Assembly (NCBI RefSeq): GCF_003687455.1
Contig: NZ_PHOA01000015.1
Span: forward strand, 1 to 32,297
Source: Kocuria tytonicola
GTDB lineage: Bacteria; Actinomycetota; Actinomycetes; Actinomycetales; Micrococcaceae
DNA: 32,297 nucleotides
Direction: 5' to 3'
The notes beneath the pieces were generated by a model. The model had not been told where the DNA came from. It saw only the letters and a program-made list of their open reading frames with translations, and searched no databases. Position 1 is the stretch's first letter. Each line of letters begins with the position of its first letter. The position numbers and the translations under genes were made by a program. Shown here piece after piece: positions 19,128 to 27,363 of the stretch.

Positions 19128-19928
19128 TCACACCCACTTGAAGCACTTGACCGTGGCCGCCCAGCTGAGCCCGGCCCACACGGCCAGCACGATCACGGAC
19201 GCGACCGGCACGGTGCCCTCCAGGAAGCACGCCCGCAGCGCGTCCCCGGCCGCGGCGGACGGCAGCCAGCCCACGAGCCACGAGAGCCAGCCGGGCAGGG
19301 AGGCGGCGGGGAAGATCACGCCGCCACCGGCCGCGAGTGCCACCCAGACGACGTTGAGCACGGCCAGGGTGGCCTCGGCGCGCTGGGTCCCGGCGATGAG
19401 CAGCCCCAGCCCCGTGAAGGTGAGCGCCACGAGGACCAGCAGGGGCAGGGAGCTCAGCACGGCGCCGGGGGACGGGTCCCAGCCGAGCCACAGGGCCACG
19501 GCGGCCACCAGGAGGTACTGCAGGGCGAGCACCGCGAGGATCGCGAGCAGCTTGCCCGTAATCAGCCCGCCGCGCCCCAGGGGAGTGGTGGAGAGGTACC
19601 TCAGCACGCCGTAGCGCCGGTCGAACCCGGTCTGGATGCCCTGCCCGGAGAACGCGCTGGAGAGCACGCACAGCACCAGGATGCCGGGCACGGCCACGTC
19701 CGCCCGTGAGGCGTCTCCCGTGCGGTAGGGATCCAGCAGGTCCGTGGCGGTCAGTGCCACGAGCGCCAGGACCGGCAGGATCACGAGCAGCAGCAGCTGC
19801 TCCCCGTTGCGCACCATGGTCATGGTCTCGAAGCGTGCCTGCGCCAGCACGCGCCGGGCCAGGGACGCGGCACGACGCCGCCCCGCGGGCTCGGGGCCGG
19901 ACGCCGCGGTCTGCGCCGGGGCGCTCAT
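19128..19928 (-). CDS. ABC-2 type exporter permease
   Basis: The 266-residue product has a basic N-terminus (RRRAASLARRVLAQARFETM) followed by about six hydrophobic segments, the ABC-2 (drug or polymer exporter) permease pattern, with the FSGQGIQTGFDRRYGVLRYLSTTPLGR loop typical of that family. The ATG at 19928 overlaps the stop of the ATPase gene by four bases (ATGA), so the two are coupled and form one transporter. A longer frame to 20024 only overlaps the ATPase. Substrate unknown. The pair lies beside ctaA and sufR; M. tuberculosis has a similar ATPase-permease-CtaA-like order (Rv1458c-Rv1456c), which suggests a conserved but unproven link. Confidence 0.88.
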   Translation of the reverse strand: MSAPAQTAASGPEPAGRRRAASLARRVLAQARFETMTMVRNGEQLLLLVILPVLALVALTATDLLDPYRTGDASRADVAVPGILVLCVLSSAFSGQGIQTGFDRRYGVLRYLSTTPLGRGGLITGKLLAILAVLALQYLLVAAVALWLGWDPSPGAVLSSLPLLVLVALTFTGLGLLIAGTQRAEATLAVLNVVWVALAAGGGVIFPAASLPGWLSWLVGWLPSAAAGDALRACFLEGTVPVASVIVLAVWAGLSWAATVKCFKWV

Positions 19929-20923
19929 CGGGCATCCCGCCCGGAGACCTCCAGGAACACGTCCTCCAGTGATCGGGGTTGCACGCTCATCGCCTCCGGC
20001 AGGGTGTCGTCCCGGGTGGCCCACGCGGTCATCTCACGCACGAGCTCCGGGGTCAGGGGACCGCTGAGGGTCACGGTGCGGTCCTTCACGGTCCACTCGA
20101 CCCCCGCGAAGTCGGGGCTGCGCCACGGCGGGTCCGCCCGCAGGGCGGCCGCGTGCTGCGGGGCAAGGGTCACGCTCATCACGAGGGGGGCATCCCGCTG
20201 GGCGCTCACGAGCTCCGCCACGGTTCCCTGGACGGCCACCGTTCCCCGGTCCACGATGTAGACGTAGTCGGCGAGCCGGGCGGCGTCGTCCATGAGGTGG
20301 GTGGTGAGGATGATGCACGTGCCCTGGTCCCGCAGCCGCTGCACCAGGTCGAAGACCAGCTGCCGCGAGCGGGGGTCCAGCCCCGCGGACGGCTCGTCCA
20401 GGAAGAGCACCTCGGGGCGGCCCACGAGGGCCGCCGCGAGCGCCACCCGCTGCTTCTGTCCGCCGGACAGGCGCCGCACGGGGGTGCCGAGGAACGATCC
20501 GATGCCCAGGACGCCCACGAGCTCGTCCACCGGGGCCGGGTCCGCGTAGAGGCGGCTCACGTGCCGCAGCAGCTCACCGGGGCGGACGGCCTGGGGGAGT
20601 CCGCCGTCCTGCAGCATGACGCCCACGCGCGCGCGCAGGTCCGGAGAGGCGCGCCACGGATCCGCGCCGAGCAGCCGCACGGTGCCGGAGGTGGGGCGCT
20701 GGAGCCCCTGGGCGCACTGCAGCGTGGTGGTCTTGCCCGCGCCGTTGGCCCCGAGCAGGGCCGTGATCCGCCCGGCGTGCGCCGCCAGGCTCAGCCCGCG
20801 CACCGCGTGGACCGGTTCGCCCCGCCCCTGGAAGGTCTTGACGAGGTCGCTGACGCGCAGCGCCGCGGCGTCGGGATCGGGGGGCGTGGTGCGGGAGGTC
20901 TGGGACTCGGACTGCGTGGGCAC
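19925..20923 (-). CDS. ABC exporter ATP-binding protein
   Basis: The 332-residue product carries Walker A GANGAGKTT (about 58-66), Q-loop VMLQDGG, signature LSGGQKQRVALA, Walker B VLFLDEPSAGLD and switch His in LTTHLMDD; the C-terminal 90 residues form the extra domain seen in DrrA/CcmA-like exporters. It partners the overlapping permease. The GTG start at 20923 lies only six bases after a TAGACT -10, so the mRNA is predicted to be leaderless; an N-terminal 20 residues rich in Ser/Thr/Pro precede the domain. Divergent from sufR over 240 bases. Confidence 0.92.
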   Translation of the reverse strand: MPTQSESQTSRTTPPDPDAAALRVSDLVKTFQGRGEPVHAVRGLSLAAHAGRITALLGANGAGKTTTLQCAQGLQRPTSGTVRLLGADPWRASPDLRARVGVMLQDGGLPQAVRPGELLRHVSRLYADPAPVDELVGVLGIGSFLGTPVRRLSGGQKQRVALAAALVGRPEVLFLDEPSAGLDPRSRQLVFDLVQRLRDQGTCIILTTHLMDDAARLADYVYIVDRGTVAVQGTVAELVSAQRDAPLVMSVTLAPQHAAALRADPPWRSPDFAGVEWTVKDRTVTLSGPLTPELVREMTAWATRDDTLPEAMSVQPRSLEDVFLEVSGRDAR

Positions 20924-20929
20924 CCGGAC

Positions 20930-20935
20930 AGTCTA
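20930..20935 (-). promoter_or_regulatory. -10 element of a predicted leaderless promoter (ABC ATPase)
   Basis: On the minus strand TAGACT ends six bases before the GTG start at 20923. There is no room for a ribosome site. Confidence 0.6.
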
Positions 20936-21016
20936 GAACGCACGCACCCGCCGGGACCCGGTACGACGGCCCAGTTGTCAGGGCTCTCCCAGCCCCCGTT
21001 CCCGGCGGAGGACCGT

Positions 21017-21045
21017 TTGGCCGGGAATGGATAACGGCATACCCT
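21017..21045 (+). promoter_or_regulatory. Candidate suf operon promoter
   Basis: TTGGCC (21017-21022), 17 bases and TACCCT (21040-21045) fit a vegetative promoter. Its -10 lies inside the ATAACG/CGTTAT palindrome, as expected of a repressible promoter. The leader to the sufR start would be about 110 bases. Confidence 0.4.
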
Positions 21046-21051
21046 CGTTAT
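21031..21051. promoter_or_regulatory. Palindrome ATAACG-N9-CGTTAT, candidate SufR operator
   Basis: A perfect 6-bp inverted repeat spans 21 bases in the most AT-rich part of the sufR-ABC intergenic region, overlapping the proposed sufR promoter. SufR repressors are known to bind palindromes in their own promoters. The sequence differs from the cyanobacterial CAAC-N6-GTTG site. Binding here is inferred. Confidence 0.5.
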
Positions 21052-21163
21052 GTATTGCGTCCCAGCTCGCGGAGACACCTCCGGGGCAGGACCGGGAACG
21101 ACCGGCAGCCGCCGCTCCATTCCCTCTCACCCGCACACGCCGCCGAAGGATGTTGCACTGAGC

Positions 21164-21925
21164 ATGAGTTCACCTGCCACGGACCGCGCCGCCGCGGGCC
21201 GCACGGACCAGGATGACACCACCCGCTCGCGGGTGCTCTCGCTGGTGCTGGCCCACGGGCCCATCTCCGCAGCCCAGATCGCGAAGGACCTCGGGTTGAC
21301 GCCCGCTGCGGTGCGCCGTCACCTCGACGCCCTGGAGGCGGAGCAGATCGTGGAGGTCTCCATGGTCCGCGGCTCTCGGTCCGGAGCAGGTCGCCCGGCA
21401 CGACGCTACGTGGTGGCCCCCGGGGGGCACGAGCAGCTCGGGCACGACTACAGCGGCCTCGCCAGCCGGGCGCTGGCCACCATGGGCCGCGCGGGCGGCG
21501 ACGAGCTCGTGAGCAGGTTCGTCTCCGAGGAGATCGGACGCTGGCGCGAGCGCTACCTCCCCCAGGTGGAGGCGGCGGGGCCCGACGTCGAGGCCCGGCT
21601 CAACGCGCTGAGCGCCGCCATGAGCCGGGACGGCTTCGTGGCCTCCCACACCACCGTGACCCCGCGAGGTCCCAAGGGCGTGGCCCTGCGCTCGGCGCAG
21701 CTGTGCCAGGGGCACTGCCCCATCCAGGACATCGCGAACGAGTACCCCGAGTTCTGCGAGCAGGAGACCGAGCTGATCTCGCAGCTGCTGGACGTGGATG
21801 TCCGCAGGCTGTCCACCATGGCGGCCGGCGCCCACGTCTGCACCACACACGTCCCGCTGCAGCTGCGCGCGGGCCACACGAACTCCACCAACCACACAAC
21901 CGCACGACAGGGAGGGTTGTCATGA
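21164..21925 (+). CDS. sufR: SufR iron-sulfur-sensing transcriptional repressor
   Basis: SufR represses suf genes when it carries an iron-sulfur cluster. The 253-residue product has an N-terminal winged helix-turn-helix ([20 protein letters not shown], then [11 protein letters not shown]), a wing with GRPARRYVV, and cluster-binding cysteines at about 181, 185, 198 and 226 in [17 protein letters not shown] and AHVCTTH. The C185-x12-C198 spacing matches the family. Start ATG 21164 follows GAAGGA at 21145-21150, 13 bases away, rather far; an upstream in-frame ATG at 21050 lies in the operator region and encodes no conserved sequence. It overlaps sufB by four bases (ATGA). Confidence 0.93.
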   Translation: MSSPATDRAAAGRTDQDDTTRSRVLSLVLAHGPISAAQIAKDLGLTPAAVRRHLDALEAEQIVEVSMVRGSRSGAGRPARRYVVAPGGHEQLGHDYSGLASRALATMGRAGGDELVSRFVSEEIGRWRERYLPQVEAAGPDVEARLNALSAAMSRDGFVASHTTVTPRGPKGVALRSAQLCQGHCPIQDIANEYPEFCEQETELISQLLDVDVRRLSTMAAGAHVCTTHVPLQLRAGHTNSTNHTTARQGGLS

Positions 21926-23397
21926 CCGAGCGCATCGTGCCCGCGGAGAACGCGGGCAGCATGACAGGCGACACCACGATTTCCGAGATCCTGGAGATGA
22001 ACCCGGAGCTCGAGGGGATCGGCCAGTACCAGTACGGCTGGGCCGACAAGAACGACGCCGGCGCCTCCGCGCGCCGCGGCGTGAACGAGGAAGTGGTCCG
22101 GGACATCTCGGCCAAGAAGAGCGAGCCGGACTGGATGACGCAGCTGCGTCTGAAGGGCCTGAAGTTCTTCGACCGCAAGCCCATGCCCACGTGGGGCGCG
22201 GACCTCTCCGGGATCGACTTTGACAACATCAAGTACTTCGTGCGCTCCACGGAGCAGCAGGCGGGCTCCTGGGAGGAGCTGCCGGAGGACATCCGCAACA
22301 CGTACGAGAAGCTCGGCATCCCCGAGGCGGAGCGCAACCGCCTGGTGGCCGGCGTGGCCGCCCAGTACGAGTCCGAGGTGGTGTACCACCAGATCCGCGA
22401 GGACCTGGAGGCCCAGGGCGTGATCTTCATGGACACGGACACCGCGCTGAAGGAGCACCCCGAGTTCTTCGAGGAGTACTTCGGCACCGTGATTCCCGTG
22501 GGCGACAACAAGTTCGCCGCGCTGAACACGGCCGTGTGGTCCGGCGGCTCGTTCGTGTACGTCCCCAAGGGTGTGCACGTGGACATCCCCCTGCAGGCCT
22601 ACTTCCGCATCAACACGGAGAACATGGGCCAGTTCGAGCGCACGCTGATCATCGCGGACGAGGACTCCTACGTCCACTACATCGAGGGCTGCACCGCGCC
22701 GATCTACAAGACGGACTCGCTGCACTCCGCCGTGGTGGAGATCATCTGCAAGAAGAACGCCCGCGTGCGCTACACGACCATCCAGAACTGGTCCAACAAC
22801 GTGTACAACCTGGTGACCAAGCGCGCCATCGCCCACGAGGGCGCCACCATGGAGTGGGTGGACGGCAACATCGGCTCCAAGGTCACCCAGAAGTACCCGG
22901 CGGTCTACATGACCGGCGAGCACGCCCGCGGTGAGACCCTCTCCATCGCCTTCGCCGGTGAGGGCCAGCACCAGGACACCGGGTCCAAGATGGTGCACAT
23001 CGCCCCGAACACGTCCTCCTCGATCGTCTCCAAGTCCGTGGCCCGCAACGGCGGCCGCTCCGCGTACCGCGGCCTGGTCCAGGTCCGCGAGGGTGCCACG
23101 CACTCCAAGTCCAACGTGGTGTGCGACGCCCTGCTGGTGGACACGATCTCCCGCTCGGACACGTACCCGTACGTGGACATCCGCGAGGACGACGTCACCA
23201 TGGGCCACGAGGCCACGGTCTCCCGCGTGTCGGAGGAGCAGCTGTTCTACCTGATGCAGCGCGGCATGCCCGAGGACGAGGCCATGGCCATGATCGTGCG
23301 CGGCTTCGTGGAGCCGATCGCCCGCGAGCTGCCCATGGAGTACGCGCTCGAGCTGAACCGTCTCATCGAACTGCAAATGGAAGGATCCGTTGGCTGA
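21922..23397 (+). CDS. sufB: Fe-S cluster assembly scaffold SufB
   Basis: SufB is the scaffold subunit of the SufBCD complex on which clusters are built. The 491-residue product shows [50 protein letters not shown], the [12 protein letters not shown] segment with the conserved scaffold Cys, [22 protein letters not shown] and IVRGFVEPI. No intein is present, unlike some mycobacterial SufB proteins. The ATG at 21922 overlaps the sufR stop and has a strong AGGGAGGG site just upstream (about 21908-21916). The frame is open to 21703 but overlaps sufR there. Codon use is highly biased, suggesting strong expression. Confidence 0.97.
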   Translation: MTERIVPAENAGSMTGDTTISEILEMNPELEGIGQYQYGWADKNDAGASARRGVNEEVVRDISAKKSEPDWMTQLRLKGLKFFDRKPMPTWGADLSGIDFDNIKYFVRSTEQQAGSWEELPEDIRNTYEKLGIPEAERNRLVAGVAAQYESEVVYHQIREDLEAQGVIFMDTDTALKEHPEFFEEYFGTVIPVGDNKFAALNTAVWSGGSFVYVPKGVHVDIPLQAYFRINTENMGQFERTLIIADEDSYVHYIEGCTAPIYKTDSLHSAVVEIICKKNARVRYTTIQNWSNNVYNLVTKRAIAHEGATMEWVDGNIGSKVTQKYPAVYMTGEHARGETLSIAFAGEGQHQDTGSKMVHIAPNTSSSIVSKSVARNGGRSAYRGLVQVREGATHSKSNVVCDALLVDTISRSDTYPYVDIREDDVTMGHEATVSRVSEEQLFYLMQRGMPEDEAMAMIVRGFVEPIARELPMEYALELNRLIELQMEGSVG

Positions 23398-24700
23398 TAT
23401 GTCCACCACTGAACAGAGCGCCCGCAACGCACAGGACGCCGACGAGCGGGTGAACGGGGTCCCCACGGGTGAGGACCGCGTGGCCATCCCGGGCATGAGC
23501 CAGGAGGGCGAGACCCTCCAGGAGGGCCGCAACCAGGCCGGTGAGCCCGAGTTCAAGGGTGCCGTGAACGGTGACGGCTCGGCGGCTCCGGACTCCTCCC
23601 GCGCCGGCCGCACCCGCTCCTTCGACGTCGCGGACTTCCCGCCGCTGAGCACCAAGCTCGAGGACTGGCGCTTCACGCCCATCAAGCGCCTGCGCGGGCT
23701 CGACGACGCCGCACTGCAGGGCCCCGCGCCCACCGTCTCCGTCTCCGGGGACGACGCCGTGCAGGTCACCTCGGTGCCGCGCGACGACTCGCGCGTGGGC
23801 TCGGCGGGGATTCCCGACGACCGGGTGGCCGCGAACGCGTGGTCCTCGTTCTCCGAGGCCACCGTGGTCTCGGTCCCGGCCGACGCCCAGGTGGCGGAGC
23901 CCGTGATCGTGACGATCACCGGCGGCTCCGAGGAGCCTGCGGCCCAGCACGTCGTCGTGGAGGCGGGAACCAGCTCCCGTGCCCTCGTGGTGCTGCGCCA
24001 CCAGGGCACCGCGGTGCTGGCCCAGAACGTCGAGTTCGCCGTGGCGGACGGGGCCAACCTCACGGTGGTGTCCCTGCAGGAGTGGACGGACGACTCCGTG
24101 CACGCCTCCTCGCAGCAGGCGCAGCTGGGCCGTGACGCCACGTTCAAGCACGTGCTCGTGAGCCTGGGCGGTGACCTCGTGCGGGTCACCCCGTCCACCC
24201 GCTTCACCGCTCCCGGCGGCGACGTGGAGATGTACGGCCTCACGTTCGTGGACGACGGCCAGCACTTGGAGTCGCGGCTGTTCGTGGACCACTCCGTGCC
24301 GCGCTGCCGCTCCCGCGTGACGTACAAGTCCGCGCTGCAGGGCGAGAACGCCCACGGCGTGTGGGTGGGGGACGTCCTCATCCGTGCCGAGGCCGAGGGC
24401 ACCGACACCTACGAACTCAACCGGAACCTGATCCTCAACGACGGTCCGCGCATGGACTCGGTGCCGAACCTCGAGATCGAGACCGGTCTGATCGCCGGCG
24501 CCGGGCACGCCTCCACCACGGGGCAGCTGGACGACGAGCACCTGTACTACCTGATGTCCCGCGGGATCCCGGAGGACCAGGCCCGCCGCCTGGTGGTCCG
24601 CGGCTTCCTGTTCGAGATCATCCAGCAGGTGGGCGTCGAGGCGCTCGAGGAGCAGCTGCGCGCGTCCCTGGAGGACGAGCTCGCCCGCACCGAGAACTGA
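23390..24700 (+). CDS. sufD: Fe-S cluster assembly protein SufD
   Basis: SufD pairs with SufB in the SufBC2D complex and helps iron entry. The 436-residue product has a polar, probably disordered first 75 residues, then [20 protein letters not shown], a beta-helix core, [22 protein letters not shown], and the C-terminal [33 protein letters not shown] with the conserved His. I chose TTG 23390, since GGAAGGA (23379-23385) is 4 bases away and overlaps sufB by eight bases; ATG 23399 is the alternative but lies 13 bases from that site. Followed by a 93-base gap with a hairpin before sufC. Confidence 0.93.
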   Translation: MADMSTTEQSARNAQDADERVNGVPTGEDRVAIPGMSQEGETLQEGRNQAGEPEFKGAVNGDGSAAPDSSRAGRTRSFDVADFPPLSTKLEDWRFTPIKRLRGLDDAALQGPAPTVSVSGDDAVQVTSVPRDDSRVGSAGIPDDRVAANAWSSFSEATVVSVPADAQVAEPVIVTITGGSEEPAAQHVVVEAGTSSRALVVLRHQGTAVLAQNVEFAVADGANLTVVSLQEWTDDSVHASSQQAQLGRDATFKHVLVSLGGDLVRVTPSTRFTAPGGDVEMYGLTFVDDGQHLESRLFVDHSVPRCRSRVTYKSALQGENAHGVWVGDVLIRAEAEGTDTYELNRNLILNDGPRMDSVPNLEIETGLIAGAGHASTTGQLDDEHLYYLMSRGIPEDQARRLVVRGFLFEIIQQVGVEALEEQLRASLEDELARTEN

Positions 24701-24740
24701 GAACCGGCCCAGCGCCGTCGTCCCCGAGACAGAGAATTCC

Positions 24741-24767
24741 GCACCGCGCCCGAGAGCGGGCCGGTGC
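24741..24767 (+). other. Hairpin between sufD and sufC
   Basis: GCACCG-(C bulge)-GCCCG, loop AGAG, CGGGC-CGGTGC: 11 pairs with one bulged base, ending 11 bases before the sufC ribosome site at 24779-24784. It is the only large non-coding gap inside the operon. It could be a stabilising or processing element that lets SufC be made at a different level. Structure seen, role inferred. Confidence 0.55.
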
Positions 24768-24793
24768 CCACGAAACCCAAGGAGAAGCACCGC

Positions 24794-25558
24794 ATGTCAA
24801 CTCTGGAGATCAAGGACCTCCACGCGTCCGTCATCCTGGACGACGAGTCCACCAAGCCCATCCTCAAGGGCGTGGACCTCACCATCAACTCCGGTGAGGT
24901 GCACGCGATCATGGGCCCCAACGGCTCGGGCAAGTCCACCCTGGCGTCGACGATCGCCGGCCACCCCAAGTACCAGGTGGACTCCGGGTCCGTGACGCTG
25001 GACGGGCAGGACGTGCTGGAGATGTCCGTGGACGAGCGTGCCCGCGCGGGTCTCTTCCTGGCCATGCAGTACCCCGTGGAGATCCCCGGCGTGACCACCT
25101 CCAACTTCCTGCGCTCCGCGAAGACCGCGGTGGACGGCGAAGCCCCCTCGCTGCGCACGTGGACCAAGGACGTCCGCGCGGCCATGGACAAGCTGAAGAT
25201 CGACAACGACATGCTGCAGCGCAACGTGAACGAGGGCTTCTCCGGCGGTGAGAAGAAGCGCCACGAGATCCTTCAGCTCGAGATCCTCAAGCCGAAGATC
25301 GCGCTGCTGGACGAGACCGACTCCGGCCTGGACGTGGATGCCCTGAAGATCGTGTCCGAGGGCGTCAACCGTGCCCTGGCCGAGGACAACACCGGCATCA
25401 TGCTCATCACCCACTACACGCGCATCCTGCGCTACATCAAGCCGCAGTTCGTGCACGTGTTCTCCGACGGCCGCGTCGTGGACCAGGGTGGCCCCGAGCT
25501 GGCCGAGCGCCTGGAGAACGAGGGCTACGACCGCTACGTGCAGGCCGCCGCCAAGTAG
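24794..25558 (+). CDS. sufC: Fe-S cluster assembly ATPase SufC
   Basis: SufC is the ABC-type ATPase that drives SufBCD. The 254-residue product has Walker A GPNGSGKST (about 41-49), Q-loop LAMQYPVEIPGVTTSNFLR, signature GFSGGEKKRHEIL (about 149-161), Walker B ALLDETDSGLD (Glu about 174) and switch His in ITHYTRIL. Start ATG 24794 is nine bases after AAGGAG at 24779-24784; an upstream extension to 24764 would run through the hairpin and ribosome site. 35 bases before sufT. Confidence 0.97.
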   Translation: MSTLEIKDLHASVILDDESTKPILKGVDLTINSGEVHAIMGPNGSGKSTLASTIAGHPKYQVDSGSVTLDGQDVLEMSVDERARAGLFLAMQYPVEIPGVTTSNFLRSAKTAVDGEAPSLRTWTKDVRAAMDKLKIDNDMLQRNVNEGFSGGEKKRHEILQLEILKPKIALLDETDSGLDVDALKIVSEGVNRALAEDNTGIMLITHYTRILRYIKPQFVHVFSDGRVVDQGGPELAERLENEGYDRYVQAAAK

Positions 25559-25593
25559 GCGTCCGGCGCACACCACACTCCGAGGAGAACGCC

Positions 25594-25950
25594 ATGAGCG
25601 ATTCCACCGACACCGCCACGGCGGAGACCGGCCCCCGGGGCCAGGCCTCGGTCGAGGAGGTCACGGACCTGCTGAAGAACGTGATCGACCCCGAGTTGGG
25701 CGTCAACATCGTGGACCTGGGCCTGCTCTACGGCCTGGAGTACCAGGACGACGACTCCCTGCGCCTGGACATGACGCTCACCACGGCGGCGTGCCCGCTG
25801 CAGGACGTCATCGAGGAGCAGGTGGCCCAGAACCTGTCCCCGGCCGTGGACGAGTGGCACGTGAACTGGATCTGGATGCCCCCGTGGGGTCCGGAGCGGA
25901 TCACGGAGGACGGCCGCGACCAGATGCGGGCCCTGGGCTTCAACATCTGA
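25594..25950 (+). CDS. sufT: SufT/MIP18-type DUF59 Fe-S maturation protein
   Basis: The 118-residue product is a DUF59 (MIP18, SufT) protein that helps deliver or mature iron-sulfur clusters. Signature motifs: VIDPELGVNIVDLGLLYGLE, TLTTAACPLQD with the conserved Cys, and the C-terminal PPWGPERITEDGRDQMRALGF. Residues 1-20 are Thr/Ala-rich and variable. Start ATG at 25594 follows GAGGAG (about 25581-25586) at about seven bases. In M. tuberculosis sufS and sufU lie between sufC and this gene; here they are absent. A strong hairpin follows. Confidence 0.93.
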   Translation: MSDSTDTATAETGPRGQASVEEVTDLLKNVIDPELGVNIVDLGLLYGLEYQDDDSLRLDMTLTTAACPLQDVIEEQVAQNLSPAVDEWHVNWIWMPPWGPERITEDGRDQMRALGFNI

Positions 25951-25971
25951 GGTCCCGTCCCCGGACACTGG

Positions 25972-26016
25972 CGAACGGCACGGCACACGCCCCCGCGGTC
26001 GGTGCCGTGCCGTTCG
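25972..26016 (+). terminator. Perfect 15-bp hairpin ending the suf operon
   Basis: Arms 25972-25986 (CGAACGGCACGGCAC) and 26002-26016 are perfectly complementary around a 15-base loop, starting 22 bases after the sufT stop. It is the expected operon terminator. Only a short TCATT follows. Confidence 0.75.
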
Positions 26017-26091
26017 TCATTGCGCTCGCACCGCTCGCGCGCCAGGGTGGAGGGGGACAGATGTTCCCGTTCCGCGACCACCGGAGGACCC

Positions 26092-27363
26092 ATGCGACGC
26101 CACTTGCCCCAGCTCTCCGAGCTCCGGCCCCTCATGCAGTTCGGTTCGTTCAACCCGGACCGCCGTGCGGCGCGGCTCGCGAAGGCCGCGGACGTGGAGG
26201 CGCTGCGCCGGATTGCGCGGCGTCGCACGCCCAGGCCGGCCTTCGACTACGTGGACGGTGCCGCGGGCCAGGAACTCACCTACCGCCGTAGCCGCGAGGC
26301 GTACGAGTCCGTGGAGCTGCTGCCGCGCATCTTGCACGGAACGGCCACCGCGGACCTGAGCACGCAGATTGCCGGGCACCGCAGCGCGTTGCCGTTCGGG
26401 ATCGCACCCACCGGGTTCACCCGGTTCATGCACTCCGAGGGGGAGATCGGGGGAGTGCGTGCGGCCGCCCGCGCGGGCATCCCGTTCTCGCTGTCCACCA
26501 TGGGCACGCGCTCCATCGAGGAGGTCCGGGACGCCGCGCCGGATGCCCAGCGCTGGTTCCAGCTGTACCTCTGGAGGGACCACTCGGCGTCCCTGGATCT
26601 GCTGCAGCGGGCGAAGGCCGCGGGCACGACGACGCTGCTGGTCACCGTGGACACGCCCGTGGCGGGTCAGCGGCTGCGGGACACCCGCAACGGCATGACC
26701 ATTCCGCCGCGCCTCACCCCGAAGACCGTTCTGGACGCCTCCTACCGGCCCGAGTGGTGGTTCAACTTCCTCACCACGGACTCCCTGAAGTTCGCGTCCC
26801 TCTCGGACACCTCCGGATCGCTCGCGAACCTCATTTCCTCGATGTTCGACCCCGGGCTGAACCTGGAGGACCTCGCGTGGATCCGTGAGAACTGGGGCGG
26901 GCAGCTGTTCGTCAAGGGCATCCTCACCCGCGAGGACGCACGGCGTGCCCTGGGCGTGGGGGCGGACGGCCTGGTGGTCTCCAACCACGGTGGCCGGCAG
27001 CTGGACCGCGCTCCGGTGGCGCTGACCGCCCTCCCCGAGATCCGGGACGAGGTGGGCCCGGACGTCCCCCTGATCCTGGACTCGGGCATCATGTCCGGCG
27101 CGGACGTGGTCACCGGTCTGTGCGCGGGTGCGGACTTCGTGCTGATCGGCCGCGCGTACCTCTACGGCCTCATGGCCGGGGGCGAGCAGGGGGTCACCCG
27201 CGTGATTCAACTCCTGGAGGAGCAGATCCGCACCACCATGCTTCTGATGGGCGCGGCCACCGTCGCGGACCTCGGCCCGCAGTGCATGCGTGCGCCATGG
27301 CTGCCCCGTGCGGAGACCAGCCACCAGGAGACCAGCCGCCGGGAGAGCGGGAGCCGGGTCTAG
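26092..27363 (+). CDS. lldD: FMN-dependent alpha-hydroxy-acid dehydrogenase, LldD-like
   Basis: This flavoenzyme family oxidises L-lactate or related 2-hydroxy acids. The 423-residue product shows FDYVDGAAGQELTYRRSREAY, IAPTGFTRFMHSEGE, FQLYLWRD, TVDTPVAGQRLRDTRNGM, FVKGILTREDA (Lys about 275), VVSNHGGRQLD (His about 299 as the catalytic base) and LILDSGIMSGADVVTG followed by LIGRAYLYGLMAGG. In the last block Met (about 334) stands where glycolate oxidases and E. coli LldD have Arg near the FMN phosphate; I recall the same in other actinobacterial homologues. Lactate is the likeliest substrate but is not proven. Start ATG 26092 follows GGAGGA at 26083-26088. Stop overlaps that of the next gene. 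Confidence 0.88.
   Translation: MRRHLPQLSELRPLMQFGSFNPDRRAARLAKAADVEALRRIARRRTPRPAFDYVDGAAGQELTYRRSREAYESVELLPRILHGTATADLSTQIAGHRSALPFGIAPTGFTRFMHSEGEIGGVRAAARAGIPFSLSTMGTRSIEEVRDAAPDAQRWFQLYLWRDHSASLDLLQRAKAAGTTTLLVTVDTPVAGQRLRDTRNGMTIPPRLTPKTVLDASYRPEWWFNFLTTDSLKFASLSDTSGSLANLISSMFDPGLNLEDLAWIRENWGGQLFVKGILTREDARRALGVGADGLVVSNHGGRQLDRAPVALTALPEIRDEVGPDVPLILDSGIMSGADVVTGLCAGADFVLIGRAYLYGLMAGGEQGVTRVIQLLEEQIRTTMLLMGAATVADLGPQCMRAPWLPRAETSHQETSRRESGSRV

Noticed and set aside
21050-21163. Longer sufR starting at ATG 21050
   Set aside because: It would begin inside the palindrome and promoter, without a ribosome site, and add 38 residues that do not look like the family.
21553-24408. A 951-codon open frame on the minus strand opposite sufR, sufB and sufD
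   Set aside because: Antisense to conserved suf genes, low-complexity composition, no ribosome site or family motif.
26061-26291. Short open frame with a good ribosome site (GGAGGGGGACAG-ATG) overlapping the lldD start out of frame
   Set aside because: It mostly overlaps lldD, the product is Pro/Arg/Ala-rich and no family is recognised. It could be an upstream regulatory frame, but the evidence is too thin to call.
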